A DNA stretch of 64,000 bases from Sediminibacterium sp. FEMGT703S (GTDB lineage Bacteria > Bacteroidota > Bacteroidia > Chitinophagales > Chitinophagaceae), in assembly GCA_002786355.1 (NCBI GenBank), contig PGCO01000003.1:434001-498000 (forward strand). The letters run 5' to 3'. The notes beneath the pieces were generated by a model, which was not told the DNA's origin, ran no database searches, and worked only from the letters and a program-made list of their open reading frames with translations. This document shows positions 52,624-64,000 of the stretch, one piece after another (the first letter of the stretch is position 1; each line of letters opens with the position of its first letter). A program made the position numbers and the translations under genes.

Positions 52624-52650
52624 ATGAAGATAATAAATATGATTGAACCA

Positions 52651-53238
52651 TTATGGCTTCTTAGGATACAACTTATTTAATCCTTTCACCAAATCATCTG
52701 TGATATTAAAAGCACTATCCTTCAAATACATGAACTCAGGTGCGCTTGAGAAAATATAAGAATACCCTTTGTCTTTATTGTATTCTTTAAGGTAGTCTTC
52801 AATTTTTTTCTTAACGTCCTGTAATTTTTTGAAACTTTCGTCTTGCATTTCTTGCGCCATCATTTGTTCTTTTCCTTGATAGGTACGTTCCATTTGCACC
52901 AATTCTTGTTGTTTGCTAGCCAATTCAGCTTGAGAAAGATTTTGACCAACACGCTGTAATTCTTGGTATTTATTGGTAAAAACATTTTTTAATTCATTCA
53001 ACTGTTTTGCATTTGCCTGATCCTTAACTTGTAAAGAAGCACGAATTTCTTTAAAATATTCAAAATTATTTTGAATAGAATCAGACTCAAAATAAGCTAT
53101 CCTAAATCCACTAGAAGCGGCACTAACAGTATTTCCAGCTGGAGCAGCTGTTGATTTGCTGCCAGAAAAATGCAAATAAAATAAAACAGCAACCCCAATA
53201 GCAGTTGCAAGCGTTAGACCAGTTATAAAATTTTTCAT
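52651..53238 (-). CDS. OmpH/Skp-like periplasmic chaperone
   Basis: 195 aa from the ATG at 53238 ('MKNFITGLTLATAIG'); an upstream ATG at 53280 would start at the edge of the rpoC terminator. N-terminal membrane-anchor or signal helix (about 5-24), a low-complexity Ser/Ala spacer, then 'FRIAYFESDSIQNNFEYFKE', a long coiled coil (about 65-150) and a closing beta segment ('KGYSYIFSSAPEFMYL'). This is the OmpH family layout; family members hold unfolded outer-membrane proteins. The retained anchor (no clear cleavage site) suggests tethering to the inner membrane. Confidence 0.9.
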   Translation of the reverse strand: MKNFITGLTLATAIGVAVLFYLHFSGSKSTAAPAGNTVSAASSGFRIAYFESDSIQNNFEYFKEIRASLQVKDQANAKQLNELKNVFTNKYQELQRVGQNLSQAELASKQQELVQMERTYQGKEQMMAQEMQDESFKKLQDVKKKIEDYLKEYNKDKGYSYIFSSAPEFMYLKDSAFNITDDLVKGLNKLYPKKP

Positions 53239-53294
53239 TTGAGTAAATTTTTTTCTTAAATAAAACAATTTAAAGTTCAAAGGGGGTATTCAGT

Positions 53295-53322
53295 AAAAAA
53301 GTAGGAAGCAAATGCTTCCTAC
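53295..53322 (-). terminator. Terminator of rpoC
   Basis: GTAGGAAGCA-AA-TGCTTCCTAC, a 10-bp perfect stem with flanking A/T runs of six on either side, 26 bp after the rpoC stop. Confidence 0.88.
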
Positions 53323-53347
53323 TTTTTTATATTCGATTCTTTATTGA

Positions 53348-56300
53348 TTACTCTTCATCATCAAAGCTCATCGCTTCTCTGGTAGTAGCCAATACTTCAT
53401 ATTCTTCCTTACTTCCTACAATCATGTTCTCGAATTCTTTTTGTCCAGAACCAGCAGGAATCAAATGACCAGTAATAACGTTTTCTTTTAGACCAAGCAT
53501 TGCATCTGTTTTACCTTGGATAGCAGCCTGACTCAATACTTTTGTTGTTTCCTGGAAAGAAGCAGCAGAGATCCAGCTTTGTACGCCCAAGGAAGCCTTG
53601 GTAATACCCAATAAGACTGGTCTTGCAGTAGCAGGCTTCGCATCTCTAACTTCAACTAGTTGTCTATCAGAACGACGTAAGATTGAGTTCTCTTCTCTTA
53701 ATTCGCGTAAAGTGATAATTTGACCAGCTTTCATTTTAGTGCTTTCACCAGCATTGGTAACTACTTTCTTATCGTAGATTCTATCGTTCTCTTCAATAAA
53801 GTCGAAGCGATCTTCTAGGTCCTCCTCTAAGAATTTAGTATCACCAGCGTCTACAATTTCTACTTTCTTCATCATTTGACGTACAATCACTTCTACGTGT
53901 TTGTCGTTGATTTTTACCCCTTGTAAACGGTAAACTTCCTGAATTTCATTTACAACATACTCTTGAACTGCAAATGGCCCTTTAATTGCCAAGATATCAG
54001 CAGGAGCAGTTTGACCATCAGACATTGGCGTACCGGCTTTTACAAAGTCTCCATCTTGAACCAAAATTTGGCGAGTCAATGGAACCAAGTATTTTTTAAC
54101 CATACCGTCACGAGACTCAACTATAATCTCACGATTACCGCGCTTCACGTTACCGAATGATACAACACCATCAATTTCACAAACGATAGCAGGATTACCA
54201 GGATTACGAGCTTCAAACAATTCAGTTACACGTGGAAGACCTCCGGTGATATCTCTTAGTTTACCTAAGATACGAGGAATCTTCACCAAAACTTGACCTG
54301 CTTTTACTTCATCTCCTTCTTCTACACCAATATGTGAACCAACTGGTAAGTTATATTGCTTAATATCTTTACCTTCTACAATGATCGTCGGGATTTTAGT
54401 CTTATCCTTGGTTTCAATAACCACTTTCTCACGGTGACCAGTTTGCTCATCAGACTCATCACGGTAAGTGATACCATCTAAGATGTTTTCAAACTTAATG
54501 CTACCTAAAGTTTCAGCAACAATTACGTTGTTGAATGGATCCCATGTACAGATAACATCTCCTTTTTTAACTTGAGCGCCATCTTTTACATTTAAAGTTG
54601 CACCATAAGGAACGTTGTTGGTAATCATCAAGCGGTCGTTCTTAACGTCCATGATTCTTACTTCACCAGTACGTCCAATTACAATCTTAGATTTAGACCC
54701 ATCGTTATTTACTGTATCAACGGTTCTTAAACCATCAAACTGAATAGTACCATCAAATTTAGCTTGTAAGGTAGATTCAATTGAAGCGGATCCCGCAACA
54801 CCACCTACGTGGAAGGTACGTAATGTCAACTGTGTACCTGGTTCACCAATTGATTGTGCAGCAATAATACCTACTGCATCACCGCGCTGTGCTAAGTAAC
54901 CTGTTGCCAAGTTTTTACCATAACACTTCACACATACTCCACGCTTGCTTTCGCAGGTAAGTACAGAGCGAATTTCAACGGTTTCAATTCCTACTTCTTC
55001 AATTAATTTAGCCACATCAGAAGAGATTTCTTCGCCAGCTAAAATGATTAATTCTTCGGTAATTGGATGGTATACATTGTGCAATGAAGTACGACCTTCA
55101 ATTCTATCTGCTAATGGTTCAATCACATCTTCGTTGTCTTTTAATGCACTAGTAGCAATACCACGAAGTGTTCCACAATCTTCTTCAGAAATAACCACAT
55201 CCTGAGATACGTCCACTAAACGACGAGTTAAGTAACCCGCATCCGCCGTTTTAAGTGCAGTATCCGCAAGACCTTTACGCGCACCGTGCGTAGAGATAAA
55301 GTAATCCAATACGTTCAATCCTCCTTTAAAGTTAGAAAGAATCGGGTTCTCAATTACTTCAGAACCAGAACTACCGCTCTTACGAGGTTTAGCCATTAGA
55401 CCACGAATACCTACCAGCTGTTTAACCTGTGTTTTACTACCACGAGCACCAGAATCCAACATCATAAATACAGAGTTGAAACCTTGGTTATCTATGGTCA
55501 TTTCACGGATCAAAGACTCGGTGATCTTCATATCCACTCTACCCCAAATATCAATAACTTGGTTATAACGCTCATTATTGGTAATTAAACCCATATTGTA
55601 GCTTTCCCAAACTTCTTCAACTTCAGTCTTAGCGCTCTCTAATAACTCATTTCTAATTTCAGGAACAATTAAGTCATTTACGCTAAAGCTTAATCCACCA
55701 CGGAATGCCATACGGAAACCGAGTGTTTTAATATCATCTAAGAATTTAGCTGTTTTAGGAACATCAGTAATTTTGATAATATCACCAATGATTTCTCTTA
55801 AGCTCTTCTTAGTTAATAATGCATTTACAAATCCAACTTCATGCGGTACATGTTGGTTAAACAATACACGACCTACTGTGGTATCAATTAATTTCTTAAC
55901 CAAAACTCCTTTCTCGCGCACATTGGTCTTAACCTTAATGTTTGCATGTAAGTCTACACGGTTTTCATTGTAAGCAATAATTACTTCATCCATGCTATAG
56001 AAAGCCATTCCTTGACCTTTGATGGTTTCGGTTTCTGTAGACTTTCTACCCTTAGTGATGTAATACAATCCAAGTACCATGTCCTGAGAAGGAAGGGTAA
56101 TAGGAGTTCCATTCTGTGGGTTCAAAATATTGTGCGAAGAAAGCATCAACAATTGTGCTTCCAAAATAGCAGCGTTGCTTAATGGAACGTGCACAGCCAT
56201 TTGGTCACCATCAAAGTCGGCGTTGAAAGAAGAAGTAACCAATGGGTGAAGTTGAATGGCTTTACCTTCCACTAATTTAGGCTGGAATGCCTGAATAGAC

Positions 56301-57631
56301 AGACGGTGAAGTGTTGGGGCTCGGTTTAACATAACCGGGTGACCCTTTAATATATTTTCGAGGATATCCCAAATCACCGCTTCCTTACGGTCTACCAATT
56401 TCTTAGCAGATTTAACGGTTTTAACGATACCTCTTTCAATTAATTTACGAATAACAAATGGCTTGAATAATTCAGCAGCCATGTCTTTAGGCAAACCACA
56501 CTCATGTATTTTAAGTTCAGGTCCTACCACAATTACAGAACGACCAGAGTAGTCAACACGCTTACCCAATAAGTTCTGACGGAAACGACCTTGTTTACCT
56601 TTTAATACATCAGATAAAGATTTCAATGCACGTCCACCTTCTGCTTTAACCGCATTAGACTTACGAGAGTTATCAAACAAAGAGTCAATTGCTTCTTGCA
56701 ACATTCTCTTCTCGTTACGTAAGATTACTTCAGGTGCTTTGATTTCTAACAAACGCTTTAAACGGTTGTTACGAATAATTACACGACGGTATAAATCGTT
56801 CAAATCAGAAGAAGCAAAACGGCCTCCATCCAAAGGAACCAATGGACGTAATTCTGGTGGAATTACAGGTATATACTGCATTACCATCCACTCAGGGCGG
56901 TTGGTAATTCTAGTACTTGCATCACGGAAAGACTCTACTACACTCAAACGCTTTAAAGCATCAGCCTTACGTTGTTGAGAAGTTTCAGTAGCAGCTGCGT
57001 TACGCAATGAAAAACTTAGTTCATCCAAATCAATTCTTTCTAAAAGAGCATGAACTGCTTCAGCACCCATTTTAGCAATGAATTTTTGTGGATCTTCATC
57101 AGGTAAGAACTGGTTATCTTTTGGTAAACCATCAATTAAATCAAGGTATTCTTCTTCAGTCAAAAGATCGCCCATATTTAGGTTTTCTTTGATGCCACCT
57201 TGTATTACCACATAGCGCTCGTAGTAGATAATGGTCTCTAATTTCTTAGAGCTCATTCCAAGTAGGTAACCAATTTTATTTGGTAAACTCTTGAAATACC
57301 AGATATGTACTACAGGTACTACTAGCTTAATATGACCCATGCGTTCACGACGCACTTTCTTTTCAGTTACTTCCACACCACAACGATCACATACGATACC
57401 CTTGTAACGGATACGCTTGTACTTTCCACAAGCACACTCATAATCCTTTACTGGTCCGAAGATTCTTTCGCAGAATAAGCCATCACGTTCAGGCTTATAA
57501 GTACGGTAGTTAATGGTTTCAGGTTTCAGTACTTCGCCAAAGCTTCTTTCCAGAATACTGTCTGGAGATGCCAGACTAATAGTGATCTGTGAAAAAGTTG
57601 GACGCTGTTTGTTTTCTCTTTTGATTGCCAT
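53348..57631 (-). CDS. rpoC: DNA-directed RNA polymerase subunit beta'
   Basis: 1427 aa. N-terminal zinc-binding cysteines ('[13 protein letters not shown]', 'CDRCG', about 65-90), the catalytic magnesium motif '[12 protein letters not shown]' (near residue 475), and the trigger-loop/bridge region '[20 protein letters not shown]'. The second zinc site '[13 protein letters not shown]' is visible near residue 900. Length is typical of Bacteroidota. It forms the active centre of RNA polymerase with beta, alpha and omega. It starts 29 bp after rpoB in the same operon and is the last gene before a strong terminator. Confidence 0.98.
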   Translation of the reverse strand: MAIKRENKQRPTFSQITISLASPDSILERSFGEVLKPETINYRTYKPERDGLFCERIFGPVKDYECACGKYKRIRYKGIVCDRCGVEVTEKKVRRERMGHIKLVVPVVHIWYFKSLPNKIGYLLGMSSKKLETIIYYERYVVIQGGIKENLNMGDLLTEEEYLDLIDGLPKDNQFLPDEDPQKFIAKMGAEAVHALLERIDLDELSFSLRNAAATETSQQRKADALKRLSVVESFRDASTRITNRPEWMVMQYIPVIPPELRPLVPLDGGRFASSDLNDLYRRVIIRNNRLKRLLEIKAPEVILRNEKRMLQEAIDSLFDNSRKSNAVKAEGGRALKSLSDVLKGKQGRFRQNLLGKRVDYSGRSVIVVGPELKIHECGLPKDMAAELFKPFVIRKLIERGIVKTVKSAKKLVDRKEAVIWDILENILKGHPVMLNRAPTLHRLSIQAFQPKLVEGKAIQLHPLVTSSFNADFDGDQMAVHVPLSNAAILEAQLLMLSSHNILNPQNGTPITLPSQDMVLGLYYITKGRKSTETETIKGQGMAFYSMDEVIIAYNENRVDLHANIKVKTNVREKGVLVKKLIDTTVGRVLFNQHVPHEVGFVNALLTKKSLREIIGDIIKITDVPKTAKFLDDIKTLGFRMAFRGGLSFSVNDLIVPEIRNELLESAKTEVEEVWESYNMGLITNNERYNQVIDIWGRVDMKITESLIREMTIDNQGFNSVFMMLDSGARGSKTQVKQLVGIRGLMAKPRKSGSSGSEVIENPILSNFKGGLNVLDYFISTHGARKGLADTALKTADAGYLTRRLVDVSQDVVISEEDCGTLRGIATSALKDNEDVIEPLADRIEGRTSLHNVYHPITEELIILAGEEISSDVAKLIEEVGIETVEIRSVLTCESKRGVCVKCYGKNLATGYLAQRGDAVGIIAAQSIGEPGTQLTLRTFHVGGVAGSASIESTLQAKFDGTIQFDGLRTVDTVNNDGSKSKIVIGRTGEVRIMDVKNDRLMITNNVPYGATLNVKDGAQVKKGDVICTWDPFNNVIVAETLGSIKFENILDGITYRDESDEQTGHREKVVIETKDKTKIPTIIVEGKDIKQYNLPVGSHIGVEEGDEVKAGQVLVKIPRILGKLRDITGGLPRVTELFEARNPGNPAIVCEIDGVVSFGNVKRGNREIIVESRDGMVKKYLVPLTRQILVQDGDFVKAGTPMSDGQTAPADILAIKGPFAVQEYVVNEIQEVYRLQGVKINDKHVEVIVRQMMKKVEIVDAGDTKFLEEDLEDRFDFIEENDRIYDKKVVTNAGESTKMKAGQIITLRELREENSILRRSDRQLVEVRDAKPATARPVLLGITKASLGVQSWISAASFQETTKVLSQAAIQGKTDAMLGLKENVITGHLIPAGSGQKEFENMIVGSKEEYEVLATTREAMSFDDEE

Positions 57632-57660
57632 ATCGCGGTTGAGAATTTGAATTGTTTTTG

Positions 57661-60600
57661 TTAATCGAACTTAAGATCTAAACCAAGACCTCTTAGTTCA
57701 TGCACCAATACGTTGAATGATTCAGGAACACCTGCTCTAGGAATATTTTCTCCTTTCACGATGGCCTCATAGGTCTTCGCACGACCGATGATATCATCAG
57801 ACTTAAGGGTTAATAATTCTTGCAGAATATTTGCAGCACCATATGCTTCAAGTGCCCAAACCTCCATCTCACCAAAACGCTGACCACCAAACTGTGCCTT
57901 ACCACCCAACGGTTGTTGAGTAATCAAGCTATATGGTCCAATTGAACGAGCATGCATTTTATCATCCACCATATGGTGTAGTTTAATCATGTAGATTACA
58001 CCTACAGTTGCTTTCTGGTGGAAGCGCTCTCCTGTTTCACCGTCATACAAATAAGTATGACCGTTTCTAGGAATGCCAGCATCCTTACAATATTGTTCAA
58101 TTTGATCAGTAGATGCACCGTCAAAGATTGGAGTTGCAAAACGAACACCCAAACGCTTACCAGTCCATCCTAAAATGGTTTCATAAATCTGACCAAGGTT
58201 CATACGAGAAGGTACCCCTAATGGATTCAACACAATATCAACCGGTGTTCCATCTTCCATGAATGGCATATCTTCAGCACGTACAATTTTAGCCACAATA
58301 CCTTTGTTACCGTGACGTCCAGCCATCTTATCACCCACTTTAAGCTTACGCTTAACAGCCAAGTAAACTTTAGCTAATTTCAATACACCAGCAGGTAATT
58401 CATCTCCAATAGAAATATTAAATTTCTCACGCTTGTATCTTCCTAGCTCTTCGTTAAACTTAATGCTATAGTTGTGTAATAAGGTATTGATTTGGTCATC
58501 GGTTTTAGCATCACCAGTCCAACCCAAAGGATTCACGTTTTGGTAATCAATCGTGCTTAAGTTCTTTTGATTAAACTTAGCACCCTTACCAATTAACATT
58601 TCACCAAAGTTGTTGCTAACACCAGTAGAAGCTTTGTCTTTTAATAAGATTTGTAGTTTTTCTAACAACAATTCCTTAATAACTTCAACATTTTGTTGAT
58701 GAACTTTCTCTACTTTTTCTAGCAATGCTTTTTCACGAATCTTACCATTCTTATCTTTCTTAGCACGCTGGAATAATTTCTTATCAATAACAACTCCTTC
58801 TGTTCCGTTTGGCGCTTTTAAAGAAGCATCTTTTGCATCTCCAGCTTTGTCACCAAAGATGGCACGCAATAGTTTTTCTTCAGGGGTTGGATCAGACTCG
58901 CCTTTTGGCGTAATCTTTCCAATTAAAATATCACCCTCTTTAATGGTAGCACCTATACGAATAATACCGTTTTCATCTAAATCCTTCGTAGCTTCTTCAG
59001 AAACGTTTGGAATATCTGGAGTCAATTCTTCTTCACCCAATTTTGTATCACGAACTTCTAATTCGTATTCGTCAATATGAACAGAGGTAAATAAATCTTC
59101 TCTAACTACTTTTTCACTGATTACGATCGCATCTTCAAAGTTGTACCCTTTCCATGGCATGAATGCCACTTGTAGGTTACGACCTAAAGCTAGTTCGCCA
59201 TCTTTAGTTGCATACCCTTCAGTTAAGAAATCACCTTTTTTAACAACTTGCCCCTTCTTTACAGCAGGATTAAGGTTAATACAAGTAGCTTGGTTTGTTT
59301 TGATGAACTTAGTTAGTTTATAAACTTGTAAATCATCATTAAAGCTAACCAAACGATCTAAATCATTTCTGTCATAACGAACATGAATTTCATTAGCGTC
59401 TACAAACTCAACAACACCATTGCCTTCTGCATGAATTTGGATACGTGCGTCGCGAGCAGCTTTTCCTTCTAAACCAGTACCTACAATTGGTACTTCAGGT
59501 ACAATCAAAGGAACAGCCTGACGTTGCATGTTAGATCCCATCAATGCACGGTTGGCATCATCATGCTCTAAGAAAGGAATAAGAGATGCACTCAAACCAA
59601 CAATTTGGTTAGGAGCAACGTCCATATATTCAACTTCTTCTTTATCTAGAATTGGGAAATCACCTGTTTGACGAGAAACAACTTTATCTTCAGCAAATTC
59701 ACCCTTCTCATTTAGAGGAGCATTACTTTGCGCAATTTTAGCTGAATCTTCTTCTTCCGCACTTAGGAAAGTTAATTCTCCCATGTTTACTTTACCGCTT
59801 TCCACTTTACGATAAGGAGTCTCAATAAAGCCCATATCGTTAATAGCAGCGTGTACACACAAAGTAGAAATCAATCCAATGTTTGGACCTTCTGGTGTTT
59901 CAATGGTACATAAACGGCCGTAGTGAGAATAGTGTACGTCACGAACCTCAAAACCAGCACGCTCTCTACTCAAACCTCCTGGCCCTAGTGCCGAGATACG
60001 ACGCTTGTGCGTGATCTCACTTAACGGGTTGGTTTGGTCTAAGAATTGAGACAATTGAGAAGTACCAAAGAATGAGTTAATTACAGAACTTAAGGTTCTT
60101 GCATTAATCAAATCTACAGGAGTAAATACTTCATTGTCACGTACGTTCATACGCTCACGGATGGTACGAGCCATTCTGGCCAAACCAACTCCAAACTGAG
60201 CATACAATTGTTCCCCTACCGTACGAACACGACGATTGCTTAAGTGATCAATATCGTCAATCTCCGCTTTAGCATTGGTTAAACGAACCAAGTATTTGAT
60301 AATCTCAATGATATCTTGCTTAGTTAATACCTTTTTAGTCAAAGGATATTCAAGACCTAGTTTTCTGTTGATTTTGTAACGACCAACTTCTCCTAAATCA
60401 TAACGCTTATCGCTAAAGAATAATTTATCAATAATACCACGAGCAGTTTCATTGTCCGGAGCATCAGCACCGCGCAATTGGCGATAAATATGCTGAACCG
60501 CTTCCAATTCACTGTTAGAAGTATCTTTATTTAAAGTGTTGTAGATAATCGCATAATCGCCACCCACGTCTTCTTTCTGAATAAATACACTTTTCACTTC

Positions 60601-61464
60601 CATTTCAATAATGGTTGCGATAGCTTCTTCATCCAAAACAGTATCACGTTCCATAACGATTTCGTTACGTTCAATGCTCACCACTTCACCAGTATCTTCA
60701 TCCACAAAATCTTCTACCCATGTTCTTAAAACACGAGCAGCTAATTTTCTTCCAACTTGGTTAGCCAATGATTTTTTATCCGCTTTTACTTCATCAGCCA
60801 TTCCAAATAACTCTAGAATGTCTTTATCTGTTTCAAAGCCAATAGAACGCAACAAAGTAGTAACCGGGAATTTCTTCTTACGGTCAATGTATGCATACAT
60901 TACGTTGTTGATATCGGTAGCGAACTCCATCCATGCACCTTTGAAAGGAATTACACGAGCAGAGTAAATCTTAGTACCGTTAGGGTGTACAGACTGTCCA
61001 AAGAACACTCCAGGAGAACGATGTAGCTGAGAAACAACTACGCGTTCAGCACCGTTAATTACAAAAGTACCACGTGGAGTCATGTAAGGGATATTTCCTA
61101 AGAAAACATCCTGTACAATGGTCTGGAAATCTACGTGTTCCTCATCGTTACAACTTAAACGCAATTTAGCTTTTAAGGGTACGGCATAAGTTAACCCACG
61201 CTCCATACACTCTTCAATAGTGTAACGAGGTGGATCAATAAAATAATCCAGGAATTCCAGCACAAAGATGTTACGTGTGTCTGTGATAGGAAAATTTTCC
61301 TTAAACACACGAAACAGTCCCTCAACGTTACGTTTGTCGGGAGTAGTCTCTAACTGAAAAAACTCTTTAAAAGATTCTAACTGGATGTCGAGCAGGTCAG
61401 GGGCATCAGCCAAATGTTTAGTTTTACCGAAGCCGACCCTGTTGTTCAATGTTGTAGTAGACAT
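57661..61464 (-). CDS. rpoB: DNA-directed RNA polymerase subunit beta
   Basis: 1267 aa. Rifampicin-region landmarks '[20 protein letters not shown]' and '[20 protein letters not shown]' are intact and of wild-type appearance; 'VEIRPTEGP'-type '[16 protein letters not shown]' follows. C-terminal '[20 protein letters not shown]' joins beta'. Length is typical of Bacteroidota. Transcription comes from a promoter about 140 bp upstream, so it does not depend on rplL: the rplL terminator and an M13 peptidase gene lie between. Confidence 0.98.
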   Translation of the reverse strand: MSTTTLNNRVGFGKTKHLADAPDLLDIQLESFKEFFQLETTPDKRNVEGLFRVFKENFPITDTRNIFVLEFLDYFIDPPRYTIEECMERGLTYAVPLKAKLRLSCNDEEHVDFQTIVQDVFLGNIPYMTPRGTFVINGAERVVVSQLHRSPGVFFGQSVHPNGTKIYSARVIPFKGAWMEFATDINNVMYAYIDRKKKFPVTTLLRSIGFETDKDILELFGMADEVKADKKSLANQVGRKLAARVLRTWVEDFVDEDTGEVVSIERNEIVMERDTVLDEEAIATIIEMEVKSVFIQKEDVGGDYAIIYNTLNKDTSNSELEAVQHIYRQLRGADAPDNETARGIIDKLFFSDKRYDLGEVGRYKINRKLGLEYPLTKKVLTKQDIIEIIKYLVRLTNAKAEIDDIDHLSNRRVRTVGEQLYAQFGVGLARMARTIRERMNVRDNEVFTPVDLINARTLSSVINSFFGTSQLSQFLDQTNPLSEITHKRRISALGPGGLSRERAGFEVRDVHYSHYGRLCTIETPEGPNIGLISTLCVHAAINDMGFIETPYRKVESGKVNMGELTFLSAEEEDSAKIAQSNAPLNEKGEFAEDKVVSRQTGDFPILDKEEVEYMDVAPNQIVGLSASLIPFLEHDDANRALMGSNMQRQAVPLIVPEVPIVGTGLEGKAARDARIQIHAEGNGVVEFVDANEIHVRYDRNDLDRLVSFNDDLQVYKLTKFIKTNQATCINLNPAVKKGQVVKKGDFLTEGYATKDGELALGRNLQVAFMPWKGYNFEDAIVISEKVVREDLFTSVHIDEYELEVRDTKLGEEELTPDIPNVSEEATKDLDENGIIRIGATIKEGDILIGKITPKGESDPTPEEKLLRAIFGDKAGDAKDASLKAPNGTEGVVIDKKLFQRAKKDKNGKIREKALLEKVEKVHQQNVEVIKELLLEKLQILLKDKASTGVSNNFGEMLIGKGAKFNQKNLSTIDYQNVNPLGWTGDAKTDDQINTLLHNYSIKFNEELGRYKREKFNISIGDELPAGVLKLAKVYLAVKRKLKVGDKMAGRHGNKGIVAKIVRAEDMPFMEDGTPVDIVLNPLGVPSRMNLGQIYETILGWTGKRLGVRFATPIFDGASTDQIEQYCKDAGIPRNGHTYLYDGETGERFHQKATVGVIYMIKLHHMVDDKMHARSIGPYSLITQQPLGGKAQFGGQRFGEMEVWALEAYGAANILQELLTLKSDDIIGRAKTYEAIVKGENIPRAGVPESFNVLVHELRGLGLDLKFD

Positions 61465-61602
61465 ATGTATGTAAAACCGGTTTTTGATACGAAAAAAATT
61501 GGGGAGAACTGCAACATTCTCTTAACGTACAATCGGCTCATTCATCACCTAAACACAATGATAAAAATGTCCACCCGCTAAATTGCCCAAAATTAAGGAT
61601 GG

Positions 61603-61632
61603 CAAAGTTAAGGAATGTATCAGAAACGCAAA
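61603..61632 (-). promoter_or_regulatory. Promoter of rpoBC
   Basis: Minus strand: TTTG (61632-61629), 18-bp spacer, TAACTTTG (61610-61603), an exact TAnnTTTG. Predicted start near 61598, leaving a leader of about 130 nt before the rpoB ATG. A second TAATTTTG (61595-61588) lies 7 bp further on but lacks a -33 box. Confidence 0.6.
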
Positions 61633-61672
61633 AACAAATTTTGCGCCAAACTTTAATTTGTGGATAAACTTC

Positions 61673-63703
61673 TTACCAAATTTTTACCCTATCCGCTGGT
61701 TGACGGTATAATTTGTTCTTTTCGCTTACATTAAATGCCTTATAAAAGGGCTCAAAATTGGCTAAAGGACCGTTTACCCTGAATTCTTCGGGGGAGTGCG
61801 GATCGGTAGTAATTCGAGTTCTCATGGTTTCATCGCGGTTTACTAAGCGCCAAACCTGAGCATATCCAAGGAAAAAGCGTTGATCTGGAGTAAATCCGTC
61901 TATTTTATTGGTACTTTTCCCCTGCTTAGTCAACTTGAAAGCATCATAAGCTATGGCTAGGCCTCCAATATCTGCCAGATTCTCTCCTAGCGTAAGCTCC
62001 CCATTTACATGCATGCTATCTAATACAGTAAATTGGTTGTATTGAGCAACCACTGCAGCAGCTTTCCGTTTAAACTTATCTCCATCGGCTGGTGCCCACC
62101 AATCTTTAAGATTCCCCTTAGCATCATATTGACGACCTTGATCATCAAAACCATGCGTCATTTCATGACCAATCACCATTCCAATGCCACCATAATTAAT
62201 TGCGTCATCTGCATTCAACTCAAAAAAAGGAAACTGTAGAATACCTGCAGGAAATACAATTTCATTAAAAGTAGGATTATAATATGCGTTAACCGTTGGT
62301 GCAGTCATACCCCACTCCGTTTTATCAACGGGTTTACCAATTTTTGCAATGGTTTCTTTGTGATCATGTTGGGCTACTTGACGAATATTTTCAAAAAGAT
62401 TATCTCTGGTAATGGTAACGTCATCATATTTTTTCCAAACAGTTGGGTAGCCAATTTTTTTAAGGAATGCAGCTAATTTTTCTTGTGCCCTAGATTTGGT
62501 TGAATCGCTCATCCAATCGAGGTTATTAATTCTTTTTTCAAATGCTTTCTGCAAATTATTTACTAATTCATCCATTCTTTGTTTAGCTGCTGGCGGAAAA
62601 TATTTTTGAACATATACTTCTCCTAATAAATCTTTTAAGTTGTTGTCGGTTCTATTCACCATCACTTTCCAACGATCTTCTTGAGTTTTAGCACCAGAAA
62701 ATATTTTATTAAAGGAAAAACGCTCATCAACAAATACTTTGCTAAGAAGACCTGCTTTAGAAGAGATATAATCGAACTTGATTTTATTTTTCCAAACTTC
62801 TATTGGCTGAGAAGCAAACAATTTGCTTAATGTTTCATAATAACGAGGTTGAGCAACATTTAGGCTGTCCAATGTTGCACCCATTTTTTTGAAAGCCATC
62901 GTCCATAAAATATTCGGGCTAAGTTTTTGCAAATCGGATACCGACATTTTATTGTAATTCTTAACAGGGTCTCGTTGTTCTACTGGGGTAAGATGTGATG
63001 CTGCAATAAATGTTTCTAACATTAAAACAGATTCAGCATTTTTTTGAGCTGTAATGGCGTCCGCACCAGTTAATTCAAAATATTTAGCTGCATGCGCAAC
63101 AAATTTTGCACGTTGACTTTTAGTTATTGAATCTTGCTTAGTGTAATAATCTTTTTCAGGTAATGTTGTCCCGCTTTGGTATAATGATAAAATATTTGTA
63201 GTACTGTTGCGCTCATCTGGACCCACATAATATCCAAATAAATCTCCTTCACCAGTAGTTTCCGCTTCAGCTAGAACTATTTGGAGTTCCTTATAATCTT
63301 TTACTGCATCAATTTTAGCGAGCATTGGTTTAAGCGGATCAAAACCTTTTTTCTCGATGGTTACCGTATCCATTCCGCTGGCATAGAAGTCTCCTACTTT
63401 TTGTGCAGCAGTTCCCTTGGGATGATCTGTTTTGGCAGAAGTTTCTTCGAGTATGGTTCTTAATTTACTTAAGTTTTCGTCGTAAAGTGTATAAAAGCTC
63501 CCCCACCCGCTCTGGTCGTTGGGTATTTTAGTGTTTTTAATCCATCCGCCATTAGCATACAAGAAAAAGTTATCAGCGGGGTTAATAGTGGTATCCATTC
63601 CTGCGATATCAAAATATGGTTTCTGATCATTGTTGTTTTTACAAGCAGTATTCAACAAAATAGCAATAACCAAAAAACCTGCAATATTTTTCATAACAAT
63701 CAT
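61673..63703 (-). CDS. M13 family zinc metallopeptidase, lipoprotein (neprilysin/PepO-like)
   Basis: 676 aa. A lipoprotein signal with lipobox-like 'LNTAC' (Cys near residue 21) precedes an M13 N-terminal domain ('PADNFFLYANGGWIKNTKIP') and the catalytic domain: zinc motif His513-Glu514-x-x-His517 ('GHEMTHGFDD') and Glu574 with Asp578 in 'ENLADIGG'. C-terminal 'KLYRQPADRVKIW' is the conserved end. It cleaves small peptides, probably in the periplasm or on the outer membrane. It sits between rplL and rpoB, with a terminator before it and the rpoB promoter after it. A weak promoter (TTTG-19-TAACTTCA, 63746-63716) may drive it. Confidence 0.94.
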   Translation of the reverse strand: MIVMKNIAGFLVIAILLNTACKNNNDQKPYFDIAGMDTTINPADNFFLYANGGWIKNTKIPNDQSGWGSFYTLYDENLSKLRTILEETSAKTDHPKGTAAQKVGDFYASGMDTVTIEKKGFDPLKPMLAKIDAVKDYKELQIVLAEAETTGEGDLFGYYVGPDERNSTTNILSLYQSGTTLPEKDYYTKQDSITKSQRAKFVAHAAKYFELTGADAITAQKNAESVLMLETFIAASHLTPVEQRDPVKNYNKMSVSDLQKLSPNILWTMAFKKMGATLDSLNVAQPRYYETLSKLFASQPIEVWKNKIKFDYISSKAGLLSKVFVDERFSFNKIFSGAKTQEDRWKVMVNRTDNNLKDLLGEVYVQKYFPPAAKQRMDELVNNLQKAFEKRINNLDWMSDSTKSRAQEKLAAFLKKIGYPTVWKKYDDVTITRDNLFENIRQVAQHDHKETIAKIGKPVDKTEWGMTAPTVNAYYNPTFNEIVFPAGILQFPFFELNADDAINYGGIGMVIGHEMTHGFDDQGRQYDAKGNLKDWWAPADGDKFKRKAAAVVAQYNQFTVLDSMHVNGELTLGENLADIGGLAIAYDAFKLTKQGKSTNKIDGFTPDQRFFLGYAQVWRLVNRDETMRTRITTDPHSPEEFRVNGPLANFEPFYKAFNVSEKNKLYRQPADRVKIW

Positions 63704-63743
63704 TTTTAGAGTGCCTGAAGTTACCGTTTTAAACTATTCACAC

Positions 63744-63777
63744 AAAAAAGCCCTCTCAACAAAGTTGAGAGGGCTTT
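63744..63777 (-). terminator. Terminator of rplL
   Basis: Minus strand: AAAGCCCTCTCAAC, three-base loop, GTTGAGAGGGCTTT, a 14-bp perfect stem followed by T's. It lies 20 bp after the rplL stop. Confidence 0.92.
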
Positions 63778-63797
63778 ACTATAGAAGTTAGCTTTGA

Positions 63798-64000
63798 TTA
63801 TTTTACTTCAACTTCAGCACCAGCTTCTTTTAACTTAGCAGCTACATCATCTGCTTCAGCCTTAGAAACGCCTTCTTTAACTGGCTTTGGAGCACCGTCA
63901 ACTAGGTCTTTTGCTTCTTTCAAGCCTAAACCAGTTAATTCTTTAACGATTTTAACTACACCTAATTTGCTAGCACCGCCAGAAACTAAGATAACGTCAA
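63798..64000 (-). CDS. rplL: 50S ribosomal protein L7/L12, 5' part outside the window
   Basis: 66 codons and the stop are visible; the rest lies beyond the right edge. The C-terminal domain is unmistakable: '[20 protein letters not shown]', '[20 protein letters not shown]' and the end 'EAGAEVEVK'. This is the factor-binding domain of the ribosomal stalk protein, which recruits elongation factors. In most bacteria rpoB follows directly; here a terminator and the M13 peptidase gene intervene. Confidence 0.97.
   Translation of the reverse strand, partial: DVILVSGGASKLGVVKIVKELTGLGLKEAKDLVDGAPKPVKEGVSKAEADDVAAKLKEAGAEVEVK

Noticed and set aside
53239-53280. Longer N-terminus of OmpH
   Set aside because: It would begin at the edge of the rpoC terminator, and the anchor helix fits the ATG at 53238 better.
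61473-61484. AAAACCGGTTTT palindrome in front of rpoB
   Set aside because: A 12-bp dyad this AT-flanked is easily found by chance, and nothing else marks it as an operator.

Overview
The window is an ordinary stretch of an AT-rich Bacteroidota chromosome, most likely a member of Chitinophagaceae (Sediminibacterium-like; family-level guess from gene content only). Evidence: TonB-dependent receptors with an N-terminal carboxypeptidase-regulatory-like domain, a DUF5686 protein, a glycosidase with a type IX secretion C-terminal domain, a long rpoC, and promoters of the Bacteroidota type (-33 TTTG/TTG and -7 TAnnTTTG), several of which can be read directly.

Layout. 1-10.2 kb: end-truncated TonB receptor, pdhB, a large TonB receptor, purC, trhO and a DUF5686 protein. 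10.2-13.8 kb: a left-reading operon ferredoxin > ddl > PASTA protein > rhodanese, divergent from a LuxC-like acyl-CoA reductase. 13.9-25.9 kb: HtrA protease, then a left-reading operon PIG-L deacetylase > two overlapping micro-ORFs > sodium:solute symporter > alpha-amylase, a T9SS glycosidase, tRNA-Asp, and accA-dapA. 25.9-41.7 kb: an exopolysaccharide locus. It holds a response regulator, a pseudo-receiver/phosphoglycosyltransferase fusion, a half-length TolC protein, a Wzc-like co-polymerase with degenerate catalytic motifs, glycosyltransferases, an FkbM methyltransferase, a Wzy-like polymerase preceded by a micro-ORF, a flippase and a GT14 enzyme. 41.7-45.0 kb: an oxidoreductase-MaoC fusion coupled to an acyl-CoA dehydrogenase. 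45.1-48.4 kb: a second small polysaccharide operon (Gfo/Idh dehydrogenase, full-length phosphoglycosyltransferase, FemAB-like acyltransferase). 48.4-53.3 kb: ispD, isoaspartyl peptidase, heptose kinase, amino-acid permease, OmpH. 53.3-64 kb: rpoC, rpoB, an M13 metallopeptidase lipoprotein, and the 3' end of rplL.

How the genes fit together. The two polysaccharide blocks supply a Wzx/Wzy-type pathway: two alternative initiating transferases, assembly glycosyltransferases, flippase, polymerase, chain-length protein and an outer-membrane component. The heptose kinase may feed a sugar nucleotide pathway. Housekeeping genes (pdhB, purC, accA, dapA, ddl, ispD, rpoBC, rplL) are interspersed. I found no rRNA, CRISPR array, prophage, insertion sequence or defence island. 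The most unusual items are the four-cysteine insert and dead receiver in one initiating transferase, micro-ORFs overlapping transporter and polymerase starts, an M13 peptidase gene separating rplL from rpoB, and a terminator whose T-run doubles as the -33 box of the next promoter.
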